Source: Secundilactobacillus oryzae JCM 18671
GTDB lineage: Bacteria > Bacillota > Bacilli > Lactobacillales > Lactobacillaceae
NCBI RefSeq assembly: GCF_000740055.1
Contig: NZ_BBJM01000011.1
Coordinates: 1-48,451 of the forward strand
Reading direction: 5' to 3'
Length of the DNA stretch: 48,451 nt
Under the pieces are notes generated by a model. It saw nothing but the letters and a program-made list of their open reading frames with translations. It was not told where the DNA came from and did not search any database. Positions 6,136 through 16,000 of the stretch are shown in pieces; position 1 is the first letter of the stretch; each line of letters begins with the position of its first letter. The position numbers were made by a program, and so were the translations under genes.

Positions 6136-7730
6136 TAGCTAGCACCTCCAGTCGTCGATGGCTTGTCACCAACAAGATAGATGTTTGCTGGATATAGTGC
6201 CGTTTGCGCTTTTGCAGTTGCCTCATCGTAGACCCATTCAGTCCAGCCTAATGTGTGACCCTCAATCATAGCGTCACCATAGTGGAAGTTAACCTTCTTG
6301 TTAACGAAACCAGTGTTAGGGTCAACCTTGATGTAGTCCTTGAGGATAGCGGTGAGCTGGTCTTTTGTGATATAGCTGGATAAATCAGCGGCTGTGGCAA
6401 CATCGACACCAGATTTTTGAAGCTTACCAGTAAAGTTAGCATCCTGACCCTTTCGTGCTAAGTCAGACGGTAAACTGCTTGCGAGAAGTAATGGGTTATT
6501 TTTAACCGTTGGGACAGTGTCAAAATTGTTTGCTCCAGATAGGTGAGCTACTTTGCTATCGTCAGATTCCGTCAAAATCTCTGATGGATTAGGACACCAA
6601 TCAGTAGCTACACTACCTTTTTCCAGCTTCATATTAGACACTGTAATTTTTGACGTGGTTGGCACATTATTTAGGTGAAAATCAAAGAAACTAGCTTTAT
6701 TGCTAGAGCTGTTTGACAGAGTGAAAGTAGTAACCTTATGCCCTGATGTGTTACTGCTTGAAATCGTAGTAATATCACCAAAACCCCAAGGGTTCCCATA
6801 AAACTGTTGTTGCATATCCCCTGTGTAAGCACTAGCCGTATCTGTAACAGACCAATCATAGCTTAAGGTAAACCAACTCCCGTATTTTTGATACAAGTTA
6901 TAAGCATTCATACCCCCAACTAGGTCATAAGTACGTGCAACTTGATTACCAGAAGCATTACCCGTAATAGATGCAGGAGTTGCAGTCCCTAGTAACAAGT
7001 TAGTCCCAACAGCACTGTTATTAACTTGAGTTTGCAATGTGGAAACTTTGCTATCATCAGCAGGTGTGTAACCAATTTTATCTTGCTTAGCATTAACATC
7101 CGCCGTGGTCGCCACCGTCTTACCTTGCATTGTAATTGGCTTTTCGAATGAATTAGCCCCCGTGAACTTGTTGTCTGCGCCGGTGCGAGCGATGTCGTCG
7201 GGAAGAAGCTCGTCAAGCTTCTCTTGAGTCACATATCCTTTTGAAGCTAGGATGCTATCAATATCCTTTTGAGTAATGTAAACATCATCGTTGACCTGTA
7301 ATTCCACATTTTGAGATGCTGAATACCCGATGCTTACAGATGGCAAGAATCTAAAAGGTGTTCCTTGGTCAGCAGGTAACACAAATGGGTCAATACCTAA
7401 TGCAACTGCGAGAATTTTCTGGGTTGTGTCCCCGTCAATGTGTCCCATAACCCCAATCATTGATAACGAAAAATCTTTTGTAAGACCTTCATTGCTAACA
7501 ACAGATGTAACCGTAAAGGTGTTGTTGCTTTGTGATACGTTGTTCGCATCAAACTGTTTTGCATTGGTGAAATCATTTAATGATAATGTCGAAATATCTG
7601 TTCCTTCTGGAATCACCCTTTCAGAAACAACTAACTTGTCCACAATCAAGGCTTTCTTCGTAGCGTCTGCTTGTGCGAAAATGGTCGCTCCGTCTCGAGT
7701 TAAGCTTTTCGAATTATATTGCAACTTCAT
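6135..7730 (-). CDS. Receptor-binding tail fibre with carbohydrate-binding-like insert
   Basis: 531 residues; starts with an N-terminal baseplate-attaching domain of the Firmicute fibre type (MKLQYNSKSLTRDGATIFA). Two related shaft segments (LPDDIARTGADNKFTG near 180 and LPSDLARKGQDANFTG near 435) flank a jelly-roll-like module (about residues 240-385, from NLLLGTATPASITG to VATDWCPNPSE) of the type that binds wall sugars. It should choose the host by binding cell-surface glycans at the baseplate. Repeated shaft units indicate domain shuffling. Confidence 0.8.
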   Translation of the reverse strand: MKLQYNSKSLTRDGATIFAQADATKKALIVDKLVVSERVIPEGTDISTLSLNDFTNAKQFDANNVSQSNNTFTVTSVVSNEGLTKDFSLSMIGVMGHIDGDTTQKILAVALGIDPFVLPADQGTPFRFLPSVSIGYSASQNVELQVNDDVYITQKDIDSILASKGYVTQEKLDELLPDDIARTGADNKFTGANSFEKPITMQGKTVATTADVNAKQDKIGYTPADDSKVSTLQTQVNNSAVGTNLLLGTATPASITGNASGNQVARTYDLVGGMNAYNLYQKYGSWFTLSYDWSVTDTASAYTGDMQQQFYGNPWGFGDITTISSSNTSGHKVTTFTLSNSSSNKASFFDFHLNNVPTTSKITVSNMKLEKGSVATDWCPNPSEILTESDDSKVAHLSGANNFDTVPTVKNNPLLLASSLPSDLARKGQDANFTGKLQKSGVDVATAADLSSYITKDQLTAILKDYIKVDPNTGFVNKKVNFHYGDAMIEGHTLGWTEWVYDEATAKAQTALYPANIYLVGDKPSTTGGAS

Positions 7731-7754
7731 CCCTCCTTAAATTTTTGGCAAAAT

Positions 7755-7778
7755 AAAAAGCCCAGTGCCCACTGCACT
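7755..7778 (-). terminator. Weak terminator-like hairpin before the fibre gene
   Basis: On the minus strand AGTGC-AGTGG-GCACT is followed by GGGCTTTTTATTTT, between the XkdU-like gene and the fibre. The stem is only 5 pairs, so it probably attenuates rather than ends transcription. Confidence 0.35.
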
Positions 7779-8478
7779 AAATAGAAACATCATAATCAAA
7801 TTTGAGTGCTACCCCGGTATACACGGTCGGCGCAACTGAAACCGGTACTTCGACGTATCCTGGGATACTAATATCAGCTTCTAAATGTCCGGACGTGCTA
7901 ATTCCTACGAAAGCATTTGTTTTGATGTTGGTAGAGAACCCAATTTGTTTAATTTTGAATCCTCCAGCCATTGCTTTTTGAAGCTCATCAGTAAGCATTG
8001 GTAGCAAGTTTGCATGCGTGACTTTGCCAATATCAACATCAACAATTTCAACCGTATTGGGGTCACCTGTATCTTTCCCGTCAATAATTTTGCGACTAGG
8101 AACAATAGTAACGTCTTCTGGATTGCACCCCAATAAATTAGCTGCTATGGATAAAACATCATGCCAGGTACCTTTTGATTTATTGCTTAAATGATGAGAT
8201 TTTAGTAAAAATCGATACGTTTCGTCATCTAAACCATTACGATCAATCGAAAAATTGTCACCAATATCATCAAGTTCAAGTCCGTGGGCATAATTGATAC
8301 TGAGTGCTTTATCCTGCTCATCTAATTGCATCCTGGTTGTAAATACTAGCTCATCAACAAACTGTATTAAGTCATCAAAATGAGTGCCTTTATGGTTAGC
8401 TCTAAATCCGACATACTTAGCGTTTTGCATTCTATGATATTGATCAAAAGTTTGTCCGTTTTGCAGTTCATCACTCAT
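7777..8478 (-). CDS. Baseplate protein, XkdU/DUF2612-like position
   Basis: 233 residues. It follows the baseplate J-like protein and precedes the fibre, exactly where PBSX has XkdU and Mu has gp48. Visible features are consistent with that group: an N-terminal region GLELDDIGDNFSIDRNGLDD typical of baseplate proteins that contact gpJ, and a C-terminal beta domain. It overlaps the previous gene by 8 bases. It should link the wedge to the fibre. Confidence 0.75.
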   Translation of the reverse strand: MSDELQNGQTFDQYHRMQNAKYVGFRANHKGTHFDDLIQFVDELVFTTRMQLDEQDKALSINYAHGLELDDIGDNFSIDRNGLDDETYRFLLKSHHLSNKSKGTWHDVLSIAANLLGCNPEDVTIVPSRKIIDGKDTGDPNTVEIVDVDIGKVTHANLLPMLTDELQKAMAGGFKIKQIGFSTNIKTNAFVGISTSGHLEADISIPGYVEVPVSVAPTVYTGVALKFDYDVSI

Positions 8479-9628
8479 CGACGATCACCTCTATCAGGTC
8501 ATCAGTCGTCGCTGCAGTCTGATACCTTTCTAGACTGATATTATTTGTTGAAAAATTCGTTCCATCTAAACTAGCTTGGATATTTGAAATTTCTGCAACA
8601 CCATCAAGTCCGTACAGGTAGCTATATAGTTTATTCAGAATAATAGTTTGTCCCATATCGAACTCATCTAAAAATTCTGAAACAGCTTCATTAACAGCAC
8701 CTTCATCGTATCCTTCTGACTGGGACAAATTTATTTTGAAAGATAACTTAACCACCTGAGCTGTATCAAAATGTACCTCGACATCATTGCCATCAACTAT
8801 GACATGATGTTCTTGGTCTCCAACTGTTATAGCTCCAGCCGCAATGTTAGTAGCTATAGCTTGCGCAATATCTCCCGGTACTCCTCCGGATACAAAAAAA
8901 TGTAGTGATAGTGGTGGGTTACCGTATCTATCTACTACATTTTCTAAGTTTTCTTGAAGAGTAACACCTGTAACTCCTGGAACATTGGTTATGGCAGTTA
9001 TTAGACCAGATGGTGTGGGCCCTTCACTAGCATCCGAAACAACCAATAAACGTCTGCGGAGGTCATAGTCTGTTTCCAAATCGACGCCTCCAGCGGCAGG
9101 TTCAGGATTCGTTACTTCCTCAATTTCGTCTACTGGATTAGCTGGATTGATAATTGTATTGGCATCAACATTTGCATAACTGGCACTATCTTCGCTATAA
9201 GCAAGGACGTTTGCTTTTCCATCTTGATCAATCTGAACATCTTCGGCAGTGAAGAAGCTATCACCGTTGTCAGTCATGAACTCGGAGTTTTCTTCAACCA
9301 GATAACCCGGTTTCCCGGTAATCAACAAAGTTGCTTGAGCTGGTTGAGCTAATATACGCTGGATTCCATCGTTTGATGCTAAGCGATCAAGCGAAACTCC
9401 GGTTGCAAACGGCTTAAATGCACTATCATGTACATCCTGCATATGCTCATATATTTCTAGCAGTTGGTCCGCCCACACAAAGGCTAACTTACCCATATTT
9501 GAACCATCAGAAACATCGGTACCGCTCCCCATACGGTTTTTAACCGTAGCTTTAATTTCCGCAAGTAAAGCGTCAAATTCCGGTAACACAAAACCGTTTT
9601 CGGTTAACCCATAATCACTCAGTGCCAT
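8471..9628 (-). CDS. Baseplate J-like wedge protein (XkdT-like)
   Basis: 385 residues with the Baseplate_J signature: an N-terminal wedge arm (GSGTDVSDGSNMGKLAFVWADQLLEIYEHM), the EEVTNPEPAAGGVDLETDYD segment followed by RRRLL, and a C-terminal fibronectin-like part. The family forms the wedges of contractile tails (P2 gpJ, Mu gp47). Neighbours on both sides are other baseplate proteins, with short overlaps indicating one operon. Confidence 0.9.
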   Translation of the reverse strand: MALSDYGLTENGFVLPEFDALLAEIKATVKNRMGSGTDVSDGSNMGKLAFVWADQLLEIYEHMQDVHDSAFKPFATGVSLDRLASNDGIQRILAQPAQATLLITGKPGYLVEENSEFMTDNGDSFFTAEDVQIDQDGKANVLAYSEDSASYANVDANTIINPANPVDEIEEVTNPEPAAGGVDLETDYDLRRRLLVVSDASEGPTPSGLITAITNVPGVTGVTLQENLENVVDRYGNPPLSLHFFVSGGVPGDIAQAIATNIAAGAITVGDQEHHVIVDGNDVEVHFDTAQVVKLSFKINLSQSEGYDEGAVNEAVSEFLDEFDMGQTIILNKLYSYLYGLDGVAEISNIQASLDGTNFSTNNISLERYQTAATTDDLIEVIVDE

Positions 9629-9980
9629 TCATTGTCACCTCCTTGTCGAAATCTATGGTTCCTAAAGTGGTTGCTACAACAATATGAAAGGTAACTGTTC
9701 GACCATCTTCACTAATAATCGGCGTCACCTCATTAACATTAACTACTCTTTGGTCTTGCTTAATTGCATTTTCAATTGCAACTTTCGAAGCATTTTCGTC
9801 AAATCCTCCCAGAAACCATTCGAAAGACATCCCGACATCTTCATCCATAAAAACACCCAAAGGCGTCTGAATTCGGCTCATCAGCGCTTGTTTCAATTCT
9901 TCCGTCCCTGAAATAAGCATTGGTCCACCATTTACCCAGGCTAAATCTCCATCTTGAGTGTACGCAAAGTCTTCTGCCAT
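9615..9980 (-). CDS. DUF2634 baseplate protein (XkdS/gpW-like)
   Basis: 121 residues with the fold signature of T4 gp25-like wedge proteins: GDLAWVNGGPMLISGTEEL then RIQTPLGVFMDEDVG, and FHIVVATTLGTIDFDKEV at the end. In Firmicute phages this family is DUF2634, next to Baseplate_J. It should initiate sheath polymerisation at the baseplate. Start overlaps the preceding gene end (TAGATG). Confidence 0.85.
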   Translation of the reverse strand: MAEDFAYTQDGDLAWVNGGPMLISGTEELKQALMSRIQTPLGVFMDEDVGMSFEWFLGGFDENASKVAIENAIKQDQRVVNVNEVTPIISEDGRTVTFHIVVATTLGTIDFDKEVTMNGTE

Positions 9981-10370
9981 CTAACCACCACCTTTAAAAT
10001 CTGTAGCATCAGCAACTTTACCGATAACATAGGCAAAATCAATCGCGTGCTTACGATTAGAATCCACCTTGAACGTGCTCTTGTTAGTAAAATACATATC
10101 GTCATCATCCAAAACGATTGCAACAACGTTATCCCCCACCCGATAATCTAGGTTCAGCGAAACGTCTTTTCCTACCAACGGCAAAACTAAAAAACGAGCC
10201 TTAGAGACGACGTTTTGTTTCTTGCCACCAATCACCGCAAGGGGTTGTAATTCTGCTTCTGGGGGGCTCAGCTTATTGATTTTAGCGAGATAGGCAACTG
10301 AGATGGACTCAGTCGAATTATTTAACATTGCCTTGACCAGTTTTGAGGTCCAATCTTTTTCAGCTGCCAT
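9981..10370 (-). CDS. DUF2577 protein (XkdR-like)
   Basis: 129 residues, TAATG overlap with the XkdQ-like gene. The sequence LPLVGKDVSLNLDYRVGDNVVAIVLDDDDMYF is typical of DUF2577/XkdR, a small hub- or spike-associated protein of PBSX-type tails. It stands between the XkdQ-like hub and the DUF2634 protein as in PBSX. Confidence 0.8.
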   Translation of the reverse strand: MAAEKDWTSKLVKAMLNNSTESISVAYLAKINKLSPPEAELQPLAVIGGKKQNVVSKARFLVLPLVGKDVSLNLDYRVGDNVVAIVLDDDDMYFTNKSTFKVDSNRKHAIDFAYVIGKVADATDFKGGG

Positions 10371-11617
10371 TATTTCTTACCCCCTTTACTTCTTTTGCTT
10401 CGTTTTTCTTTAGCTTTTTCTCGATCTGCTTTATCTTTTTTCGCCTTGGCTGCCTTATCACTCTTCTTCTTTTTTGAAATTGATTTTTGTTGTTTCTTTT
10501 TATACTCATCGAACGGTTGGACCACTACAGAGGTGATAGACGTACTTCCAGTCGAGATTGTTGATGACCCGGATAAAGCAATCATCCATCCGCTTAGACT
10601 TTCATGTTTAACCTGAAATACTGATCCTGAACTAATATCTGGATTGAATAATAAATTTAACTGCCAACTTTTACCGACATCGCTATCCTCTTGATATTCA
10701 GGAGGGTCAAGAAGTCCAGTGGTACTCGTCGCCACATAATCCAGCTTCTTCTGCTTAACAAAGTCTTGTACTTGAAGAAAGCCATGCTTCCAATACACGG
10801 TTGTGTTGCAATCAGCAGCTATTTCTTTAATACAGGCTAGTGGTTTTTTCTTAGCCGTATATCCCTTAAGGTACTTACGGTCATAAACTAGTTTGACTGT
10901 TTGAATTTTGATTCCGGCCAGTTTAGCAATCTTTTTTATGATCGTGGATCCTTTGGTTCCTGGTTTAAAACTCAAGGCTTTGTATGCGGTTTTCACTTGA
11001 TATTTTTTGTGATTAACAAGGTACTTGCGTTGCTTATTCCATGAAGAACTGAGTTGCGTCCGTGCCTGCTTCTTTTTCTTAGTAGCTTGCGCTCGCTTCT
11101 GCTTTACTTCTTTATCCGAAGCGTGTGGATGTGTGTCACGCCAATAATTAAATGCCTTATTGGTTTTACTGTTATAAGCGCTAATTTTAGATTCTAGGCT
11201 CTTTTGTGATGCGACTTGTCGAATCTTCTTACTAGTTTTGACTTTAATTGGCTTTAGCTTGTCGTATTTCTCACCGTCTTGCATCGTAAAGGACAGTTGC
11301 CAATCACCGCTATCATTCTTACGTGGTTGAATAGTCGTGATTGTTCCATGCACCACGTGTCGAATGAGATGCTCTGAAAAGTCTGCATTAAAAAAACCAG
11401 CGTAATAATCGATTTGATTTCCCTTTTTAAATAAATCACTATGTTCTTTTAGCAATCCATGAATGGTAAATTCAGTAGTAGAAGGCGTATCGTCGTTGCT
11501 AAAATTCATCGTTACTTCAATCTGCGCAGTGAAAGGTTGTCTGTGCGTTGTCTTGAGGACAAACTTTTCTTTTCCATTATCGAGTTCTATCCGTTGATAA
11601 AAGTGCACCATTTTCAT
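10370..11617 (-). CDS. Tail hub protein, XkdQ/gpD-like
   Basis: 415 residues. The N-terminal part (residues 1-130) resembles the gp27/gpD hub fold (MNFSNDDTPSTTEFTIHGL), the middle (KTAYKALSFKPGTKGSTIIKK) is the gpD-like second domain, and the last 50 residues are an unusual Lys/Arg/Ala-rich tail (KKKKSDKAAKAKKDKADREK). The hub trimer connects tube and spike. It is longer and far more basic at the C-terminus than XkdQ, perhaps to bind DNA or membranes. Confidence 0.82.
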   Translation of the reverse strand: MKMVHFYQRIELDNGKEKFVLKTTHRQPFTAQIEVTMNFSNDDTPSTTEFTIHGLLKEHSDLFKKGNQIDYYAGFFNADFSEHLIRHVVHGTITTIQPRKNDSGDWQLSFTMQDGEKYDKLKPIKVKTSKKIRQVASQKSLESKISAYNSKTNKAFNYWRDTHPHASDKEVKQKRAQATKKKKQARTQLSSSWNKQRKYLVNHKKYQVKTAYKALSFKPGTKGSTIIKKIAKLAGIKIQTVKLVYDRKYLKGYTAKKKPLACIKEIAADCNTTVYWKHGFLQVQDFVKQKKLDYVATSTTGLLDPPEYQEDSDVGKSWQLNLLFNPDISSGSVFQVKHESLSGWMIALSGSSTISTGSTSITSVVVQPFDEYKKKQQKSISKKKKSDKAAKAKKDKADREKAKEKRSKRSKGGKK

Positions 11618-12075
11618 CCACGCTCACCGCCTACTGTCGAATCATTGCCATACAAATTCATATCGGCGTCTGTTGAGTCATCGGCGTCATCAGTCTCTTC
11701 ATCGCTTTCATCAGTCAGAGCCAAATCGTCATTATCTACAACGATGTCATCATTTTGCTCCTCACCTAAAAACGCTAATTTAACGCGTACTGGGAAATTG
11801 AGAGCACTTACCTCAGTCTCTTCACCATCTTCATCAATCGGTGTTAAAACAACAACCGGCAATCGTTGATCATTAACTGACATCCATAACGCTTGTCCAT
11901 AAACAAGCTTTTCACCCAATACAATATCGACCCCATATTCATCCTTGATGTCTATGTGGAAACTGTCACCAACTCGGTTATAGTAAATTTTCAGCGTAAA
12001 GCTAACACCATTAAAGTCGTGTTCAAACTCTTGAGGGAAATCATCAATATTAAAATCTAAATAATCGTATTCCAT
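11614..12075 (-). CDS. Acidic tail-operon protein
   Basis: 153 residues; AGGAGGG precedes ATG at 12075. About 110 residues of beta-rich sequence (FNGVSFTLKIYYNRVGDSFH) end in a very acidic tail of Asp and Glu (DDLALTDESDEETDDADDST). It lies between the LysM protein and the hub, where several lactobacillus phages have a DUF6711-like protein. The acidic tail may pair with the basic tail of the hub protein encoded next; this is inferred. Confidence 0.7.
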   Translation of the reverse strand: MEYDYLDFNIDDFPQEFEHDFNGVSFTLKIYYNRVGDSFHIDIKDEYGVDIVLGEKLVYGQALWMSVNDQRLPVVVLTPIDEDGEETEVSALNFPVRVKLAFLGEEQNDDIVVDNDDLALTDESDEETDDADDSTDADMNLYGNDSTVGGERG

Positions 12076-12087
12076 AGCATTTCCCTC

Positions 12088-12993
12088 CTACGAGTAATAA
12101 ATTTTGGCACCAATTGGAATTTTACGTGCAGGATATTTATTCAACTTCTCAACTGTGCTGAGTTTTACTCCTGTCTTTTGTGAAACGTACCAATACGTGT
12201 ATCCTGACTTAGCCACAATATATTTGTGTTTGCTATTAGACTTACCCTTACCCGTTCCTTTACTTTTAGGTTTACTACCAGTCTTTTTTGTTTTCTTAGC
12301 CTTCTTTTTCACGTTTGAATCAAAATATGTTGCGATAGTAAGAGTAAAAGTAATGTTGCAGGTATTAATGCCTGTACCACCAGAAGCTCGGTTAAAATCG
12401 GAAGTTAAGTCGCTCATGATGACATGCTCTTGATACCCTGCCTCGCTGTTCCAGCGAATATCGGTACCGTGATCAGTCCAACGCCTGAGCTTAACTAAAT
12501 CTTTTTTAATCTGGTCCATATCATCAATGGTTTCGCCACCAAGAACTGCAGTTACAGAAATAGTGGGCGCGTTCATCTGGGTTGTCGTAACCATATTCAT
12601 CCCGTGCTCAACTGCCTGTGTAGCTACATTAGTGCTATGTGGTTCACTCTCATCCGTCACAAACATAAAAACGTAAGAATCATCTGCTCGGGGATAGTTT
12701 GGCATGACATAGGCGTCCTTTTCAAACCGATCATCATCTTTTACCGAGTTTAAAATAGTCACTTTATGTTCCTCTTCGTCTGCCCGTTTTTTAGCTGACG
12801 CAGCTTTATCCTTCGCTTTCTTGGCATCGTTTTGTTTCTTGGTTAGTGCCTTGATAACACTGCTACTCTTGCCCTTCGGATCAACTTTCTTCTTTAGCTT
12901 GGTAATTTTCTTCTGGGTACTTTTAATAGTTTTATTGAAGCCTGCTATCATACTGTCGTATTTACTGGTAGCTGTTTTCTTACTTGCGATAAT
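12088..12993 (-). CDS. LysM baseplate/tube-initiator protein (XkdP-like), probable ATT start
   Basis: 301 residues when started at ATT 12993, the only codon at proper distance (6 bases) from AGAAAGGAG; the frame is open to 13254 but upstream codons read through the terminator hairpin and the tape-measure gene end. First come Lys-rich coiled-coil residues (MIAGFNKTIKSTQKKITKLK, about 15-100), then an XkdP-type beta domain (SVTAVLGGETIDDMDQIKKD) and a C-terminal LysM (YIVAKSGYTYWYVSQKTGVK). The family joins tape measure and hub. GTT or the Met at residue 15 are alternatives, but neither has a ribosome site. Confidence 0.8.
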   Translation of the reverse strand: MIASKKTATSKYDSMIAGFNKTIKSTQKKITKLKKKVDPKGKSSSVIKALTKKQNDAKKAKDKAASAKKRADEEEHKVTILNSVKDDDRFEKDAYVMPNYPRADDSYVFMFVTDESEPHSTNVATQAVEHGMNMVTTTQMNAPTISVTAVLGGETIDDMDQIKKDLVKLRRWTDHGTDIRWNSEAGYQEHVIMSDLTSDFNRASGGTGINTCNITFTLTIATYFDSNVKKKAKKTKKTGSKPKSKGTGKGKSNSKHKYIVAKSGYTYWYVSQKTGVKLSTVEKLNKYPARKIPIGAKIYYS

Positions 12994-13030
12994 AACCAAC
13001 TCCTTTCTGTTGAAGTAAATTTCTATGTAT

Positions 13031-13062
13031 AAGAAAAGACCGTCCAGTGACGGTCTTTTCTT
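13031..13062. terminator. Long perfect hairpin between tape measure and LysM gene
   Basis: AAGAAAAGACCGTC (13031-13044), loop CAGT, GACGGTCTTTTCTT (13049-13062): 14 pairs without a mismatch and U-rich ends in both directions. It overlaps the tape-measure stop codon. A strong terminator in the middle of the tail operon would demand antitermination or a second promoter; it may instead mark an mRNA end or processing point. Confidence 0.75.
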
Positions 13063-16000
13063 ATGAGTCAAATTCGAACTTGTTGAAAATCTTTTGGGCG
13101 ATTCTATTAACTGCTTGCTCCACTGATTCTTCAAGCTTTGAAGTAGTTTCGTTAATTTGATCGTCACTTGGATTGCCATAGATTTGAAAGGTATTGTGGA
13201 TTTCAATCTTAGGCATGGATCGCCCGTGACTATCACCACTAGTCTTTCTGCCATGACCGCCCACGATGTCTTGCTTCAACTTCTTACGAGACTTGGCTGC
13301 TTTAAACGAGTCTAAAATTCCTCTAAATGGAGACTGACTATTTGCAGCAGCTCTTGCACCAATGACTTGAGCAATCAGACTATCTGCTGAATTTCGCTTA
13401 GGGTTAATTGCCACTTCTGGCTCACCCTTAACTTCACCAAAGACGTTTAATTTGCCGTTCTTAGCCCATCCACCATTTGCATGTTTAGCAATAGCAGAGG
13501 CAACCTTTCTAGCTCCAGCAACGTGTTGAGCAGTATAACCGCCACGTTCCCATTGAGTTGAGAAAGCACTTGCTAAAGAAGCGATAGACCCTTTACCACT
13601 CAAAATCCGTTTGAAAATTGAGCTGTTAGCTCCATCTCCTTTAAGTGCAAACTCAAGTTGTGTGCCAGCACTCTTCCAATTTTGGTTATGCTTTTTGGCA
13701 AAGTTGATTAGCGCCGTCTTCCGACCGCCTAACCATTGCCCCAAACCAGAAGCACCACCACCCGGGTTAACTGCACCTGGGTTTAGCCCAGATTCAAAAC
13801 TCCAGTTTCCAAGAATTGCGGCAATACCTTGGGTAGTTGCAGCTGGATAAAGCTTTCTGAGGGCATCAGCTAACGTGCGAGCACGTGAACCCACACCACC
13901 AGCGAGCCCCAGGCTACCGATACTACCAATAGCGTCTTCGCCTAGCTTATCGGATACCCAACTCAATCTCTTGCCAAGTTCAGACTTAACGAGCTTGGTT
14001 AGAGCTGGATTTTTAGACTTTTTGCTATCTTTACTAGTCTTAATCGCCTTGCTTGTTACTTCTCGTGGATCTAGCCAACCCGCAGTCGATGAACCACCAA
14101 TGCTAAACATCTTGTGATGAGTAGCACCGACGTGGACATGAGTCCCAGCAGGTCCCAACTTAGCGATGGCTTGACCAGCCTTGACGGTATCGCCGACATC
14201 AACGAGAAGCTTCGCACCGCTATTGCTCTTGCCGTTTAACTCTTGATAGATGTAACTCAATCCACCACCAGCGACAACAATATTTTCACCAATACCTCGT
14301 GGACCACCCCAACCACTCGGAGCACCCCCGGCATGAGTAACTTTACCGGTATTCATGGCGTGGACTGTCTTGGCGCCGTAGTAATCAACACCATCATGGC
14401 TAGAATATCCGCCACCAACATTACTACGATGACCAAATCCGGACGTAACACCCCATCCTGAACCAGGAGAATGTGTAACTGGCCCACCTGCACCACCGCC
14501 ACTCATAGCGTTCTGCAGTTGTGACCATACCTCGGCATTCCAAGGCAATCCAACGGAGTTAGATGCCATTTTGGAAGTCTGAGCAAGGCCACGTCCTAAT
14601 GAAGATGCTAAGTTCCCCTTGAGATTACTTGTAAAGTCTCGCTTCCAAGCATTCTTAGGATTCTTATTACTGTTCTCAATAAGACGATGTAAACCACCAG
14701 TACCTTTAGCGTAGTGTGGCAAAGCTCCAACGGCTTGCAACTGTGCTGTTTCTGTACCGTTTAGAACCTCGTAGCCAGGTCCTAATGGTACGACAGCATT
14801 ATCACCTTGTGGCATGTAAGCGCGTCCGTTAGGTGCCACAATCGTTTCCTGTCGAGGACCTGACGTGGCATCGTTAACGACTGCCATGGTGTGCTTGCTA
14901 ATGGGCCCTTTCGAACCTTGAGCGTAATGGATCAATGGCAGTACATCACCACCGCCACCAAACTTATTCAGAACTGTGTTAATGCCACGGATACCACCAT
15001 TTAATTGCTTAATGGCATTCAACATTGCCTTGTGTGCGTAATTATCAAGTTTGCTGAAAATTTTGTAGAAATCTTCAACCATATCTTTGGTAACTGCGTT
15101 CATTCCCTTGTGCATCTGCTTCATTTGTACGAGAGAATCTTTCTGGGTCTTGTCGAAGCTGTTGACCGTATTCTTTTGAAGCTTCTTAGTGCTCTTATCA
15201 GTGTCGCGACTAATGGAAGTCCATTGTTGCTTAGAACCTCGGCTTAACTTCTTAAGCGATTTAGTACTCTTAGACACATCCAAGTTGACAGAAGCAACGG
15301 CTCCAGAGCCCTTTTTAAGCTTCGTTGTTCCACTAGCATATCCCGGCAGGACCATTCCAGCACCTGCACCACCACGCAATACCTTATGAGTATCACGAGC
15401 GTTGAGAATATGCTCACCAGCGAACAGTTTTGCCATCGTAGGACCATTAATACCAAGGACTCTAACTCGTCCAGTACGGGCGTTATAGGCTAGCTCACTA
15501 CCTTGCTCACCAACCAACGCCATTTGGTTTCTCTTAATAGCGCCACCAGTCGCAAAACCAGCGTATTGCTGATTAGGGTTGAAGTGCTGCTTCTTATATC
15601 CGCCCAACTTCTTAGTTTCTTTTTGAAGCTTTTTAGCGTCGCCACCTTGAAGTTCATTATATCCAGTACGCATTTTTTGCATGGAACCTTTCCCATGCTT
15701 TTTGTCATAACTAGATGAGCTTTTATTTACCTTATTGGATACGTCCTTAAAGATTTTTAATCCTGAAAGATATTTACCAATACCTTCACCGATTGTGGCA
15801 CCAATCATCATTCCTGTTGATCCACCAAGAAGCATACCTATTGATCCACCAACTGCTGTACCAGCACCAGCCCAAAGTTCTTTACCACCCTTTTTGCTAT
15901 TTACTCCATGCTTAAAGGCAGAAACTCCATGAGAACCAACCTCTACACCTAAGATAGCCCAACTCAATCCATTAACTGCTCGAACAAATTTCGAACCGCC

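Noticed and set aside
12104-12433. Plus-strand frame opposite the LysM protein
   Set aside because: Shadow frame; composition is a mirror of the Lys-rich gene.
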